Part shown: positions 1 to 10,070 of the stretch, one piece after another | Layout: every line of letters starts with the position of its first letter | Position numbering within the stretch: the stretch's first letter is position 1 | Origin: Candidatus Bariatricus faecipullorum | GTDB taxonomy: Bacteria > Bacillota > Clostridia > Lachnospirales > Lachnospiraceae | Length of the DNA stretch: 64,000 nucleotides | Assembly (NCBI GenBank): GCA_019118525.1 | Contig: DWYV01000056.1 | Span: forward strand, 34,905 to 98,904 | Reading direction: 5' to 3' | Notes under the pieces: model-generated | What the model was told of the DNA's origin: nothing | Seen by the model: the letters and a program-made list of their open reading frames with translations, nothing else | The model's database searches: none | Made by a program: the position numbers and the translations under genes

Positions 1-410
1 GTGTGTATGAACTGGAAGAGGGAGACCGGGTATTCCAGGCTCTGGAAGCAGCCGGAGGACTGACGGAAGCAGCGGCAGAGTCCTGGCTGAATCAGGCAGA
101 GATTCTGACCGACGGCGGCCGGATTTATGTGCCGGACCGGGAGGAGGCTGCGGCTTTCCGGGAGGCGGGAGAAGTCCCGGAAACCGGGAATGGCGGCGGC
201 GCTGCCGGGGAAGACGGAAAAGTCAACCTGAATACGGCGGACCGGGAAGAGCTGATGACATTAAGCGGGATTGGGGAGACAAAGGCGGACAGTATTCTTC
301 AGTACCGCGAGGAGCATGGCCCGTTTCAGAGCATTGAAGAGATTCAGCAGGTAGACGGTATCAAAGACGGGACGTATCAGAAAATTAAGGACCAGATTAC
401 GGTCAAATAA
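1..410 (+). CDS. comEA: ComEA-like helix-hairpin-helix DNA-binding protein (5' end missing)
   Basis: This is the C-terminal part of a competence DNA receptor; the gene runs off the left edge. The first ~45 visible residues look like an SLBB fold (VFQALEAAGGLTE, then DGGRIYVP). A glycine-rich linker follows, then a ComEA-type helix-hairpin-helix pair starting VNLNTADREELMTLSGIG and ending in GIKDGTYQKIKDQITVK. In the family this domain binds incoming double-stranded DNA at the outer face of the membrane and passes it to the ComEC channel, which is encoded nearby at 3507. The stop is TAA at 408-410, 16 bases before the response regulator. The GTG at position 3 is probably not the true start. 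Confidence 0.85.
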   Translation, partial: VYELEEGDRVFQALEAAGGLTEAAAESWLNQAEILTDGGRIYVPDREEAAAFREAGEVPETGNGGGAAGEDGKVNLNTADREELMTLSGIGETKADSILQYREEHGPFQSIEEIQQVDGIKDGTYQKIKDQITVK

Positions 411-426
411 TAAGGGAGTCAGGTAA

Positions 427-1116
427 ATGAGCAGAAAAGTACTGGTAGTGGACGACGAAAAACTGATTATCAAAGGCATCCGTTACAGTCTGGAGCAGGA
501 CGATATGGAAGTGGACTGCGCCTATGACGGAGAAGAGGCCCTGGAAATGGCAAAACGGAAAAATTACGACATCATTCTTCTGGACGTGATGCTTCCCAAA
601 TGCGACGGGTTTGAAGTGTGCCGTCAGATTCGGGAGTTTTCCGACGTGCCCATTATCATGCTTACCGCCAAGGGTGAGGACATGGATAAAATCCTGGGCC
701 TGGAATACGGAGCCGATGATTATGTGACCAAGCCTTTCAACATTCTGGAAGTCAAGGCCAGAATGAAGGCGGTCATGCGCCGTTTTGGAAAGAAGAAGCA
801 GGAGACTTCTTCCGGCAGAATGATAGAAAAAGGGGAACTCAGGATTGACTGCGAGAGCCGGCGGGTGTTCCGGGGAGAGAAGGAACTGAATCTGACAGCA
901 AAGGAATTTGACCTGCTGGAGCTTCTGGCGAAAAATCCCAACAAGGTCTACAGCAGGGAGAACCTGCTGAACATCGTCTGGGGTTACGAGTATCCGGGGG
1001 ACGCCCGGACAGTAGATGTACATATCCGGCGGCTCAGGGAGAAAATAGAAGAAAATCCAAGTGAACCAAAGTATGTATACACAAAATGGGGAGTTGGTTA
1101 TTATTTCAGGGGTTAA
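427..1116 (+). CDS. OmpR/PhoB-family response regulator
   Basis: A 229-residue DNA-binding response regulator. The receiver domain (about 1-120) shows the acidic pocket DDE at 9-11, the phospho-acceptor Asp53 in LLDVMLP, Thr80 and Lys102 in VTKPF. The C-terminal winged helix (about 130-229) carries LTAKEFDLLELL and ends in the usual TVDVHIRRLREKIEENP and GVGYYFRG. A GGGAG ribosome binding site lies at 413-417. The 3' end overlaps the histidine kinase, so the two are surely a pair. The target genes and signal cannot be read from sequence; lying beside a GerMN gene and comEC suggests an envelope role, but that is inference. Confidence 0.95.
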   Translation: MSRKVLVVDDEKLIIKGIRYSLEQDDMEVDCAYDGEEALEMAKRKNYDIILLDVMLPKCDGFEVCRQIREFSDVPIIMLTAKGEDMDKILGLEYGADDYVTKPFNILEVKARMKAVMRRFGKKKQETSSGRMIEKGELRIDCESRRVFRGEKELNLTAKEFDLLELLAKNPNKVYSRENLLNIVWGYEYPGDARTVDVHIRRLREKIEENPSEPKYVYTKWGVGYYFRG

Positions 1117-2569
1117 ACTTCAGCTTCGGCCTAAATTTTTAAACAGTCTTCAGGTGCGGATTACACTGCTTCTCAGTGTATTTGTCATTGTCTCCTGCGT
1201 GCTGTTTGGGGGGACGGTTCTGGGCAATTACAGCCAGGAACTGCTCTCGGAACGCACGACGGAGATTCAGAACCAGTGCACGATTCTGTGCAGTCAGATT
1301 CTCGGTTCCGGCTATCTGGAGGACGGGGAGTCCTCTGTGGTGGACGCGGAACTGACACAGCTGTCCAATATTTACAGCGCAAGAGTTGTGATTATCGATG
1401 ATGAATTCCAGATTATCAAAGATACATATGAGCTCCAGGAAGGAAAGACTATCATATCCGAGGATGTGGTGCGGTGTTTCCGGGGGGAACAGATAAGTCA
1501 TTATGACGCGGAGAACCGGTATATCGAGGTGGCGACTCCGGTTATGGAATCAGGAAGCCGCCAGGCGGAAGGCATGATGCTGGTCAGCGCTTCGGCGGAC
1601 AGTGTGCTGGGCAGCGTGCATACACTGGAGAACAAAGCCTGGATAGCCCTGGTGGCGATTCTGATTAGCGCGGTAATGCTGGCGGTCTTTGCCGGCATGA
1701 TGATGGTCCGGCCCCTGAGACGCATGGGATGGCGGATTGAAGCCATGGCGGACGGCTACGAGGAGAGTTATCTTCAGGAGAATGCCTACAATGAAACCGC
1801 CCAGATATCGGCGGCCTTTAACCGTCTCTGGGACAGATACCGGACGATGGACGCCTCCCGGGAGGAATTTGTGGCAAACGTATCCCATGAGCTGAAGACG
1901 CCGCTTGCGTCCATGAAGGTGCTGGCAGATTCCCTGCTTGCCCAGCCGGACGCGCCAGTGGGACTTTATCAGGAATTTATGGGAGACATGTCGGAGGAAA
2001 TCGAGCGGGAGAACAAGATTATCAACGACCTGCTGTCCCTGGTGAAGCTGAATAAAAAAGGAGCGGACCTGAACATTCAAAGTGAGAATATCAACGAACT
2101 GGTGGAGCGGATACTGAAGCGTCTGCAGCCTCTGGCGGCGAAGCAGAACATCGAGCTGGTGTTCGAGAGCTTCCGGCCGGTCTACGCGGAAGTGGATGAG
2201 GTCAAGCTCTCCCTGGCTGTGACAAACCTGGTGGAAAACGCCATCAAATACAACAAAGAAAACGGATGGGTTCACGTGGCGCTGAATGCGGACCACAAGT
2301 TTTTCTATCTGAAGGTGGCGGATTCGGGAATCGGTATTCCCAGGGAAGACACGGAGCATATTTTTGAGCGTTTTTACCGTGTGGACAAGTCCCATTCCCG
2401 GGAAATCGGCGGCACCGGCCTGGGCCTTTCCATTGCCCGGAATGCGGTGATTATGCACAGGGGCGCCATTAAGGTGCACAGTGAGCCCGGGGAAGGGACA
2501 ACATTTACCATACGGATTCCGCTGACTTACATCAGCGGACGTCCACAGGAAAAGGGGACGACGGTATGA
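1061..2569 (+). CDS. Sensor histidine kinase, partner of the upstream regulator
   Basis: Membrane sensor kinase of about 500 residues. One transmembrane helix sits near residues 33-54 (ITLLLSVFVIVSCVLFGG), an extracytoplasmic sensing domain follows, and a second helix lies near 193-215. A HAMP-like linker leads to the HisKA box FVANVSHELKTPLASMK with the phospho-accepting His, then the N box NLVENAIKYN and the G boxes DSGIGIP and GGTGLGLSIA. The start is uncertain: GTG 1061, ATG 1073 and GTG 1154 are all in frame and none has a strong ribosome binding site, so translation may be coupled to the regulator that it overlaps by up to 56 bases. The stop overlaps the next start codon (ATGA). Confidence 0.93.
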   Translation: MNQSMYTQNGELVIISGVKLQLRPKFLNSLQVRITLLLSVFVIVSCVLFGGTVLGNYSQELLSERTTEIQNQCTILCSQILGSGYLEDGESSVVDAELTQLSNIYSARVVIIDDEFQIIKDTYELQEGKTIISEDVVRCFRGEQISHYDAENRYIEVATPVMESGSRQAEGMMLVSASADSVLGSVHTLENKAWIALVAILISAVMLAVFAGMMMVRPLRRMGWRIEAMADGYEESYLQENAYNETAQISAAFNRLWDRYRTMDASREEFVANVSHELKTPLASMKVLADSLLAQPDAPVGLYQEFMGDMSEEIERENKIINDLLSLVKLNKKGADLNIQSENINELVERILKRLQPLAAKQNIELVFESFRPVYAEVDEVKLSLAVTNLVENAIKYNKENGWVHVALNADHKFFYLKVADSGIGIPREDTEHIFERFYRVDKSHSREIGGTGLGLSIARNAVIMHRGAIKVHSEPGEGTTFTIRIPLTYISGRPQEKGTTV

Positions 2570-3510
2570 AAAAGTGGATAATAGCGGCAGGCGCCCTGGT
2601 TTTTGTGCTGGCGGCAGGAGTGATTTTCTACTGCTGTCACGGCAGGGCGGCCCGGGAGGCCGGGAATCAGGGACCGGTTCTGTACCGGCTGAACGCCGAG
2701 GAAACTACCCTGGTAGAGGTCCCCTATGACGGGGACACGGATAATTCGGAAGAGGCCGTGGAAAGTATGCTGGCGGCGCTGGCCCGGGAGCAGGAGGATG
2801 AGGACACCCGTCCTGCCATCCCGGAAGGGGTGGAGGTGCAGAACTATGTTCTGGAAGATGAAAAGCTGTGCCTGAACTTTAACAGTGCCTATCAGGAGAT
2901 GGATACGGTAAGAGAGGTGCTCTGCCGGGCGGCGCTGGTGCGCTCCCTGACAGGAATTGACGGGGTAGACATGGTGGCCGTGCAGGTGGACGGTGTGTTC
3001 CTACAGAATAAGGAGGGCAGGGAATACGGGTTCCAGCAGACGGAGGATTTTGTGCAGAATACCGGTTCCTCCATCAATTCCTACGAGGAGACCACGCTGA
3101 CCCTCTATTTTGCAAACGAAAGCGGCAGGGCTCTGACGGCAGAGAAAGAAACGGTGCGGTATCATACCAGTCAGTCCCGGGAACAGCTGGTCATTGAGCA
3201 GCTGATGAAAGGCCCCGGGGTAAGCGGGCATAAAGCAGTGATACCGGCGGACGCCAGACTGCTCAGCGTATCGGTCCGGGACGGCGTCTGCTACGTGAAT
3301 TTCGATGAAGGGTTTAACAGTCTGGTGGAGGGCGTCACCCCGGAGGTGATGGTCTACGCCATCGTCAACTCCGTCACGGAAAGCACTTCTACAGGTCAGG
3401 TGCAGATAACGGTGGACGGAGAGACGCCTCAGGTATTTCAGGCCAGCGTGGAGATGGGCGAACCGCTCACCAGCAATCTGGATATTCTGGAGGAGTCGAA
3501 TCAGAATTGA
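2566..3510 (+). CDS. GerMN domain protein (two copies), membrane-anchored
   Basis: A 314-residue exported protein with an N-terminal hydrophobic segment (residues 3-24) ending in CC, which may be a poor lipobox. Two GerMN repeats follow, roughly 55-170 and 185-300. The second ends with VCYVNFDEGFNSLVEGV, typical of the family, and the first has LCLNFNSAYQEM. GerMN domains occur in spore germination protein GerM and in lipoproteins encoded beside two-component systems such as LpqB, where they are thought to modulate the sensor. Here the gene is translationally coupled to the kinase by an ATGA overlap, which favours a sensor-accessory role. That function is inferred. Confidence 0.85.
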   Translation: MKKWIIAAGALVFVLAAGVIFYCCHGRAAREAGNQGPVLYRLNAEETTLVEVPYDGDTDNSEEAVESMLAALAREQEDEDTRPAIPEGVEVQNYVLEDEKLCLNFNSAYQEMDTVREVLCRAALVRSLTGIDGVDMVAVQVDGVFLQNKEGREYGFQQTEDFVQNTGSSINSYEETTLTLYFANESGRALTAEKETVRYHTSQSREQLVIEQLMKGPGVSGHKAVIPADARLLSVSVRDGVCYVNFDEGFNSLVEGVTPEVMVYAIVNSVTESTSTGQVQITVDGETPQVFQASVEMGEPLTSNLDILEESNQN

Positions 3511-5765
3511 AAAACAGAATTATCAGTCAGATATGCCTGGCGCTGATACTGCTTTGTACGATACTGTTTTATGCGGGAAGGGAGCGGTTCCCCGGCATGG
3601 GGCCCTCCTTTCTGGAGCAGGAGTATGAAGAGGGCGGCCAGGTGGTATTTACCGGGATTCTTCTGGGAACAGAAGAATCGGACAGGAGCCGGGGCCTCCG
3701 TCTGGGAGAGCTGTCCGGTTTCAAAAAGCCGGGCCGGAAAGAGCAGATTCTGGTCTGGCTGTCTTATCACAGTGCGGAAAGGATTCCGGAAACGGGGCAG
3801 AAAGTAACCGTGTCCGGAACCCTTCATTTCTATCAGAACGCCCCCAATCCGGGGAATTTCGACCAGAAATTTTATTATCAGAAACAGCGTATATACGGAT
3901 ATCTCTCGAAGGCGGAAATCCTGTGTGTGACGGGAAAAGCAGACGTCCGGAAGACCGTGCTGGAAGATATCCGGGAGAGGCTGGGAACCCAGATGGAGAA
4001 AAACGCGGGGGAAAAGTACGGGGGAATTCTCCGGGCCATGCTGCTGGGGGAAAGGAAAGCGGCGGATGAGGGAAGCCGGGAGCTCTATCAGAAAAGCGGC
4101 ATCAGTCATCTGCTGGCCATCTCCGGCCTTCATGTGTCTTTCTTCGGCATGGGTCTTTACCGGATTCTGCGGAAACTGACGCTGCCCCGGTGGGCTGCCG
4201 CCCTGGCGGGAAGTCTGGTTCTGGCTGCCTATGTGGCCATGACCGGGGCCAGTGTATCTGCCAGAAGGGCGCTTCTGATGTTTCTGGTGCGGATGGGGGC
4301 AGAGGTGACCGGCAGGGTATACGATGGCGTTACTTCCCTGTCCCTGGCGGCCCTCGCCATACTGCTGGAGCAGCCGCTGTGGCTTTTTGACGCCGGGTTT
4401 CTGATGTCCTTTGGCTCGGTGGCAGGGCTGTACCTGCTGACGCCGCTGCTGGCAGGCGGGCAGACCGGGATTTTTTCGAAGCTGGCGCCGCCGGTGGCGG
4501 TGAACCTGGTGCTGCTGCCTCTGGTACTGTACTATTATTTTGAGTATCCCCTGTGGTCCCTGGCCTGGAACCTGGCCGTGATTCCGCTGGCTTCCGTTGT
4601 ATTTGCTTCCGGGCTTCTGGGGGCGGCCGCTGGCGTACTGGTTCCGGCTGTCCCGGGGCAGTATCTGGCGGCGGCACTGGGGTTTCCGGCAAAAGTTCTG
4701 CTCTGGTTTTATGAGGCAGGAAGCCGGCTGACGCTGAAGCTTCCGCTGGCAAGGCTGGTGCCGGGAAAACCGGAGGTGTGGAAACTGATTCTCTACGTAC
4801 TGCTGGCCGGCGCCGGAATCGCCCTGCTTCTGGCAGCCGGAGAGACGGCCGGAGAAAAGAACAAAGAAAAGGCCGGCAGGAGAGCCCGGACCGTCTCGGC
4901 CTGCTGTCTGCTGGGCGGGTGTCTGGTCCTCCTTTTTCCGGCCCTTCCGGATGGAAAACTGTCCGTTGTCATGCTGGATGTGGGCCAGGGAGACTGTCTC
5001 TTTATCCAGACTCCCGATGGAAAACGGATGCTGGTGGACGGCGGCAGCAGTACGCAAAAGGAGACCGGCCGCTACCGGATAGAGCCATTCCTGAAATATC
5101 AGGGGGCGGCAGAGCTGGATTACGTCTTTGTGACCCATGGGGACACGGACCATATCAGCGGAATCCGGGAGCTTCTGGAACGGAGAGAATGGGGGATAAC
5201 CATCCGGCGTCTGGTACTGCCTCCGGGGCAGGTCTGGGAGGAAGAGCTGAAAGAACTGGCCGGACTGGCCAGGAAGGAGAATACCAGAGTCTTTGTCATG
5301 GAGCAGGAGGACAGGCTGGCATTCGAAGAGGTGAGCCTGACCTGCCTCTGGCCGGAAGCGGCTTACCAGGGAGAAACCGGAAACCCGGCTTCCCTTGTAC
5401 TGAGCCTGCGCTATGGTAAATTTTCCATGCTGCTGACCGGGGACCTGGAAGGGGAGGGAGAGCAGAAAATGCTGGAATATCTGGAGGAGAAGGAAGAGAA
5501 TCCGGCGGGATGGACGGTGCTTAAATGCGGGCACCACGGTTCCAAAAACGCCACCGGAGAGGCGTTTTTGCAGAGGGTACGGCCCTCCCTGGCCTTTCTG
5601 TCTGCCGGAGCAGGCAATCTTTACGGACATCCGTCCCCGGAAGTGCTGGAAAGACTTGAAAAATGGGAATGCACAATTTATAATACCATAGAGTGCCATG
5701 CCACCGGCCTGAAAACAGACGGGCAGACGCTGTCCGTGTGGACGAAAGAGAGGACGGCGGACTAG
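3507..5765 (+). CDS. comEC: ComEC/Rec2 DNA uptake channel
   Basis: A 752-residue DNA internalisation protein. The start is TTG at 3507, overlapping the previous stop (TTGA), with a GGAGGAG ribosome binding site at 3489-3495. The order is an N-terminal DUF4131-type region (about 1-200), a multi-helix competence domain (about 195-470, beginning SGISHLLAISGLHVSFFG), and a C-terminal metallo-beta-lactamase-like domain (about 485-750) with VMLDVGQGDCLFI, VTHGDTDHISG and KCGHHGSKNAT. In the family it carries single-stranded DNA across the membrane. The gene is intact, so with comEA it hints at competence, although other competence genes are not in view. Confidence 0.95.
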   Translation: MKNRIISQICLALILLCTILFYAGRERFPGMGPSFLEQEYEEGGQVVFTGILLGTEESDRSRGLRLGELSGFKKPGRKEQILVWLSYHSAERIPETGQKVTVSGTLHFYQNAPNPGNFDQKFYYQKQRIYGYLSKAEILCVTGKADVRKTVLEDIRERLGTQMEKNAGEKYGGILRAMLLGERKAADEGSRELYQKSGISHLLAISGLHVSFFGMGLYRILRKLTLPRWAAALAGSLVLAAYVAMTGASVSARRALLMFLVRMGAEVTGRVYDGVTSLSLAALAILLEQPLWLFDAGFLMSFGSVAGLYLLTPLLAGGQTGIFSKLAPPVAVNLVLLPLVLYYYFEYPLWSLAWNLAVIPLASVVFASGLLGAAAGVLVPAVPGQYLAAALGFPAKVLLWFYEAGSRLTLKLPLARLVPGKPEVWKLILYVLLAGAGIALLLAAGETAGEKNKEKAGRRARTVSACCLLGGCLVLLFPALPDGKLSVVMLDVGQGDCLFIQTPDGKRMLVDGGSSTQKETGRYRIEPFLKYQGAAELDYVFVTHGDTDHISGIRELLERREWGITIRRLVLPPGQVWEEELKELAGLARKENTRVFVMEQEDRLAFEEVSLTCLWPEAAYQGETGNPASLVLSLRYGKFSMLLTGDLEGEGEQKMLEYLEEKEENPAGWTVLKCGHHGSKNATGEAFLQRVRPSLAFLSAGAGNLYGHPSPEVLERLEKWECTIYNTIECHATGLKTDGQTLSVWTKERTAD

Positions 5766-5798
5766 GCAAACAGCAGGAAATATTGTATACTGGAGAAT

Positions 5799-6785
5799 AT
5801 GAAGAGTTTAAATGAAGATTTAAAAACGGGAAACTTCCGGCAGGTTTATCTGCTGTACGGAGAAGAGGATTATTTAAAAAAACAGTATAAAGACCGGTTT
5901 GTCAAAGCCATGGTTCCGGAAGGGGATACCATGAACTACAGCTATTTTGAAGGGAAAAAGACCAGTGTGGCGGAGGTGACGGACCTGGCAGAGACCATGC
6001 CCTTTCTGGCCGAGAAACGGCTGATTGTGCTGGAAAATACCGGGTTTTTTAAAACGGCTTCCCCGGAGCTTGCGGACTACCTGAAGGAGATGCCGGAGAC
6101 CACCTGCATGATTTTTGTGGAGCGGGAAGTGGATAAGCGGGGGAAACTCTATAAGGCCGTAAAAAACAAAGGGCGCATTGTGGAGCTGGACCGTCAGGAT
6201 GAGAAAACACTGGTCCGCTGGATAACCGGAAAGGCGAAGCAGGAGGGAAAACAGATGACGGAGTCTGTAGCCCGGTTTCTGATTTCCTGGTCGGGACTGG
6301 ATATGGAACAGCTTTCCCGGGAACTGGAAAAGCTTTTTTCCTATACAATGGGAAGGCAGGAAATCACGGCCGGCGATATCCGGGAAATCTGCACCCTTCA
6401 GCTTACCAGCCAGATTTTCGCCATGGTGGACGCCGTGGCGGAGGGGAAGCAGAAGGAGGCGCTGGACTATTATTACAGTCTGCTGACGCTGAAAGAGCCG
6501 CCCATGCGGATTCTTTCCCTTCTGTGCAGGGAATTCCGGCTCCTCATGGAGGTAAAGGAGATGGAACGCCTGGGGTACGGGCGAAAGGATATCGCCTCCC
6601 GGTGCGGAATAAATCCTTATTTTCTCGGGAAGTACCAGGCCCAGGCAAAACGGTTCCGGAAGGAAGAACTGCGTCAGATAGTGGAGGCAGGGGTTCAGAC
6701 GGAAGAGAATTTTAAAATGGGACGGATGGGAGATGTTCTGTCCGTGGAGCTGTTTCTGATAGAATGCAGCAGAGCAGGAAGATAG
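5799..6785 (+). CDS. holA: DNA polymerase III delta subunit
   Basis: A 328-residue clamp-loader subunit that opens the sliding clamp. It begins [21 protein letters not shown], and the [12 protein letters not shown] stretch with TVIVLEN-like and [12 protein letters not shown] segments is typical of HolA. The start ATG at 5799 follows a weak GGAG. The position directly after comEC is the usual order in Firmicutes. The 3' end overlaps the longest reading frame of lepA, but the true lepA start lies 17 bases past this stop. Confidence 0.95.
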   Translation: MKSLNEDLKTGNFRQVYLLYGEEDYLKKQYKDRFVKAMVPEGDTMNYSYFEGKKTSVAEVTDLAETMPFLAEKRLIVLENTGFFKTASPELADYLKEMPETTCMIFVEREVDKRGKLYKAVKNKGRIVELDRQDEKTLVRWITGKAKQEGKQMTESVARFLISWSGLDMEQLSRELEKLFSYTMGRQEITAGDIREICTLQLTSQIFAMVDAVAEGKQKEALDYYYSLLTLKEPPMRILSLLCREFRLLMEVKEMERLGYGRKDIASRCGINPYFLGKYQAQAKRFRKEELRQIVEAGVQTEENFKMGRMGDVLSVELFLIECSRAGR

Positions 6786-6802
6786 AGAAGGAGAGAGACG
6801 AC

Positions 6803-8614
6803 ATGCATATTGAGCAGGATAAGATTCGCAATTTCTGTATTATTGCCCACATTGACCACGGGAAATCCACCCTGGCGGACCGGATTATTGAGCAGACCGG
6901 TCTTCTGACCAGCCGGGAAATGCAGGCCCAGGTGCTGGACAATATGGATCTGGAACGGGAGCGGGGAATTACCATCAAATCCCAGGCCGTGCGGACTGTA
7001 TACAAGGCGAAGAACGGGGAAGAGTACATTTTTAACCTTATCGATACGCCGGGGCATGTGGATTTTAACTATGAGGTTTCCCGGAGCCTGGCGGCCTGCG
7101 ACGGGGCTATTCTGGTGGTGGACGCGGCTCAGGGCGTGGAGGCCCAGACACTGGCAAATGTATATCTGGCCCTGGACCACGACCTGGATGTGATGCCGGT
7201 TATCAACAAGATAGACCTGCCAAGCGCAGAACCGGAGCGGGTAATTGAAGAGATAGAGGATGTTATCGGAATTGAGGCGGAAGACGCGCCACGGATTTCC
7301 GCCAAGACGGGTCTGAACGTGGACCAGGTGCTGGAGCAGATTGTAGAGAAGATTCCGGCGCCCCAGGGAGACCCGGGTGCCCCGCTGAAGGCTCTGATTT
7401 TTGATTCTCTTTATGACCCCTACAAGGGAGTTATCGTGTTCTGCCGTATCCGGGACGGTGCGATTTCCCGGGGAACCCAGGTGCGCATGATGGCCACCGG
7501 TGCTGAGGCGGAGGTCGTGGAAGTGGGATATTTTGGCGCAGGCCAGTTTATTCCCTGCGATGAACTTTCTGCCGGTATGGTAGGGTATTTTACCGCCAGC
7601 CTGAAAAACGTGAAGGACACCCGGGTGGGCGATACCGTGACAGACGCAAAAAGACCCTGTGCGGAGGCGCTGCCGGGTTACAAAAAAGTAAACCCCATGG
7701 TTTACTGCGGGGTGTATCCGGCGGACAGCGCACGGTATCCGGACCTGCGGGACGCCCTGGAAAAGCTGCAGCTCAATGACGCGGCCCTGCAGTTTGAACC
7801 GGAGACGTCCATGGCCCTTGGGTTTGGGTTCCGGTGTGGCTTTCTGGGTCTTTTGCATCTGGAGATTGTCCAGGAGCGGCTGGAGCGGGAATACAACCTG
7901 GACCTGGTTACCACGGCGCCGGGCGTTATTTACAAGGTGCATAAGACGAACGGGGAAGTGATAGAACTGACGAATCCTTCCAACCTGCCGGAGCCATCTG
8001 AGATTGAGTACATGGAAGAGCCAGTGGTGAAGGCAGAGATTATGGTGACCTCGGAATTTATCGGGGCTATCATGGATCTGTGCCAGGAACGCCGGGGAGT
8101 ATACCAGGGGATGGAGTATCTGGAAGAAACCAGAGCCGTACTGCGGTATCATCTGCCCCTCAACGAGATTATCTATGACTTTTTTGACGCACTGAAATCC
8201 CGGTCCCGGGGGTATGCCTCTTTTGATTATGAAATGCTGGGATACGAGCGTTCCGAGCTTGTGAAGCTGGATATTTTAATCAATAAAGAAGAAGTGGATG
8301 CGCTCTCCTTTATCGTGTTTGCCGGAAGTGCTTACGAGCGGGGAAGGAAAATGTGTGAAAAGCTGAAGGAGGAAATCCCCAGACAGTTGTTTGAGATTCC
8401 TATTCAGGCGGCGGTCGGAAGCAAGATTATTGCCCGGGAGACAGTAAAGGCCCTGCGCAAGGACGTGCTGGCCAAGTGCTACGGCGGCGATATTACGAGA
8501 AAGAAGAAGCTGCTGGAGAAGCAGAAGGAAGGAAAGAAACGGATGCGCCAGGTAGGAAACGTGGAGATTCCGCAGAAGGCCTTTATGAGTGTGCTGAAAT
8601 TAGACGACAAATAG
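6803..8614 (+). CDS. lepA: Elongation factor 4 (LepA) GTPase
   Basis: A 603-residue translational GTPase that back-translocates stalled ribosomes. G1 is [14 protein letters not shown], the switch I region RGITIKSQ, G3 DTPGHVDFN and G4 NKIDLP. The LepA-specific C-terminal domain ends with [23 protein letters not shown] 6803 is chosen because GAGAAGGAGAG precedes it and the protein then starts [20 protein letters not shown], as in relatives. An in-frame ATG at 6764 lies inside holA and is unlikely. In many clostridia rpsT, gpr and spoIIP sit near here; they do not in this window. Confidence 0.97.
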   Translation: MHIEQDKIRNFCIIAHIDHGKSTLADRIIEQTGLLTSREMQAQVLDNMDLERERGITIKSQAVRTVYKAKNGEEYIFNLIDTPGHVDFNYEVSRSLAACDGAILVVDAAQGVEAQTLANVYLALDHDLDVMPVINKIDLPSAEPERVIEEIEDVIGIEAEDAPRISAKTGLNVDQVLEQIVEKIPAPQGDPGAPLKALIFDSLYDPYKGVIVFCRIRDGAISRGTQVRMMATGAEAEVVEVGYFGAGQFIPCDELSAGMVGYFTASLKNVKDTRVGDTVTDAKRPCAEALPGYKKVNPMVYCGVYPADSARYPDLRDALEKLQLNDAALQFEPETSMALGFGFRCGFLGLLHLEIVQERLEREYNLDLVTTAPGVIYKVHKTNGEVIELTNPSNLPEPSEIEYMEEPVVKAEIMVTSEFIGAIMDLCQERRGVYQGMEYLEETRAVLRYHLPLNEIIYDFFDALKSRSRGYASFDYEMLGYERSELVKLDILINKEEVDALSFIVFAGSAYERGRKMCEKLKEEIPRQLFEIPIQAAVGSKIIARETVKALRKDVLAKCYGGDITRKKKLLEKQKEGKKRMRQVGNVEIPQKAFMSVLKLDDK

Positions 8615-8621
8615 ACAGAAG

Positions 8622-8651
8622 AAAAGGCGGTTCTTTCGGGAGCCGCCTTTT
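8622..8651 (+). terminator. Putative rho-independent terminator after lepA
   Basis: A perfect 9-bp stem (AAAAGGCGG with CCGCCTTTT) around a 12-base loop, 8 bases past the lepA stop. The T run is only four long, so some read-through into hemW is likely. Confidence 0.6.
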
Positions 8652-8685
8652 GACGCATAACTGTTTCAAAGAGAAGGAGAAGAGG

Positions 8686-9852
8686 ATGAGAACACCTGTT
8701 GAGCTTTATATTCATATCCCGTTCTGTATCCGGAAATGCCGGTACTGTGACTTCCTGTCATTTCCCAGCGAGAGGGGCGTGCCGGAGGAATACGTGGAAC
8801 TTCTGCTGGCGGAGATAAACCGTTACCGGAAGACAGAAGAGCCCTGGCCGGTTTCCGCGGTTTTTCTGGGAGGAGGTACGCCTTCCCTGCTGCTGCCGGA
8901 CCAGGCCGGGCGTATCTTTGCGGCCCTGAACGGCGCCTTCCGGATTCTGCCGGATGCGGAAATTACCATGGAAGCCAATCCGGGAACCATAAGCCGGGAA
9001 AAACTGCAGGCATACCGGAAAGCTGGTGTAAACCGGCTGAGCCTGGGGCTTCAGTCCATTCACCAGGAAGAGCTGGCTTTCCTTGGACGGATTCATACGT
9101 TTCCGGAATTTCAGGAGTCCTTTTCCCTGGCCAGGGAATGCGGATTTTCCAATATCAGTGTAGACCTGATATCTGCTGTGCCCGGGCAGACCGTGGAGGG
9201 GTGGAAAAGTACGCTGGAAACTGTGACCGCCCTGGAGCCGGAACATATTTCCGCCTACAGCCTGATTATCGAGCCGGGTACGCCGTTTTATGAATTATAC
9301 GGGGAAGAAGCGCCCTTTCGGGAGGATATCCCGCCCCTTCCGGGGGAAGAGGCTGACCGGGAAATGTACCATCTGACAAAAGCGCTTCTGAAACGGGCCG
9401 GCTATGAGCGGTATGAGATTTCCAACTACGCGAAACCCGGTTTTGCCTGCCGTCATAACCTGGGATACTGGGAGCGGCGGGAGTATGTGGGCCTGGGACC
9501 TGGGGCCGCTTCCCTGGTTGAGGGGGTACGGTTTCAGAATCCGGAAGAGATGGACGTGTACCGGGAGCAGGTGCAGGCAGGAAGCCTTCCTTTCTGGTTA
9601 CGGAGGACCCTTCCGGCCCTGACCCCGGAAGAAACGATGGAGGAAACCATCTTTCTGGGACTGCGGAAGATGGCGGGAATCACAGAAGAAGAATTTTACC
9701 GGCAGTGCGGGAAGGAACTGATGGACGTGTACCGGGAACCGGTGGAAAAAATGGAGAGACTGGGAATGCTGGCCCGGGAGGGCGGCCGAATCTTCCTTAC
9801 GGAGCAGGGACTGGACGTCAGCAATGCTGTGTTTGTGGAGTTTATGTTATAA
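8686..9852 (+). CDS. hemW: HemW, radical SAM heme chaperone (formerly CPO-like)
   Basis: A 388-residue radical SAM enzyme. The 4Fe-4S motif is at Cys14, Cys18 and Cys21 (IPFCIRKCRYCDF). The GGGTPSLL and EANPGT motifs and the C-terminal HemW domain (ETMEETIFLGLRKMAGI) are present. The family binds heme and delivers it to respiratory proteins; it was long misnamed oxygen-independent coproporphyrinogen oxidase. ATG 8686 is preferred over a longer frame from 8476, which lies inside lepA; GAGAAGGAGAAGAGG just upstream is a good binding site. The gene lies between lepA and hrcA as in many Firmicutes. Confidence 0.95.
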   Translation: MRTPVELYIHIPFCIRKCRYCDFLSFPSERGVPEEYVELLLAEINRYRKTEEPWPVSAVFLGGGTPSLLLPDQAGRIFAALNGAFRILPDAEITMEANPGTISREKLQAYRKAGVNRLSLGLQSIHQEELAFLGRIHTFPEFQESFSLARECGFSNISVDLISAVPGQTVEGWKSTLETVTALEPEHISAYSLIIEPGTPFYELYGEEAPFREDIPPLPGEEADREMYHLTKALLKRAGYERYEISNYAKPGFACRHNLGYWERREYVGLGPGAASLVEGVRFQNPEEMDVYREQVQAGSLPFWLRRTLPALTPEETMEETIFLGLRKMAGITEEEFYRQCGKELMDVYREPVEKMERLGMLAREGGRIFLTEQGLDVSNAVFVEFML

Positions 9853-9860
9853 GTTCCCGG

Positions 9861-10070
9861 GCTCTTTGCGAATAGGGACGCTACCCCTGTGCGGGCAGCG
9901 CCCGTATTCGCAAAGCCGCACTGACGTGCTAACTGACAGCTGACGCTGCCTCTTTGCTCATAAGGGGACGCTCCCTTGTGTGGGCAGCGTCCGTATTCGC
10001 AAAGCCGCACTGACGCGCTAACTGGCAGCTGACGCTGCCTCTTTGCTCATAAGGGGACGCTCCCCTCGTT
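9861..10070 (+). repeat. Imperfect 89-bp tandem repeat, about 2.4 copies
   Basis: Units 9893-9981 and 9982-10070 are nearly identical (for example GGGCAGCG followed by YCCGTATTCGCAAAGCCGC in each), and 9861-9892 is a degraded partial copy. An 11-bp perfect inverted repeat (9864-9874 with 9905-9915, CTTTGCGAATA) lies within the first copy. No start codon with a binding site or sustained reading frame was seen. The region separates hemW from the heat-shock promoter and its function is unknown. Confidence 0.85.

Noticed and set aside
4778..5419. A 213-codon plus-strand frame inside comEC
   Set aside because: Shifted frame of comEC with Arg/Gly/Ser-rich translation; no independent start signal.
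3501..5699. A 732-codon open frame on the minus strand opposite comEC
   Set aside because: It mirrors a real gene, has low-complexity Gln/Pro/Arg-rich translation typical of antisense frames in GC-rich codon usage, and has no domain or binding site. Similar long antisense frames opposite lepA, purL, the helicase and nrdD were rejected for the same reason.
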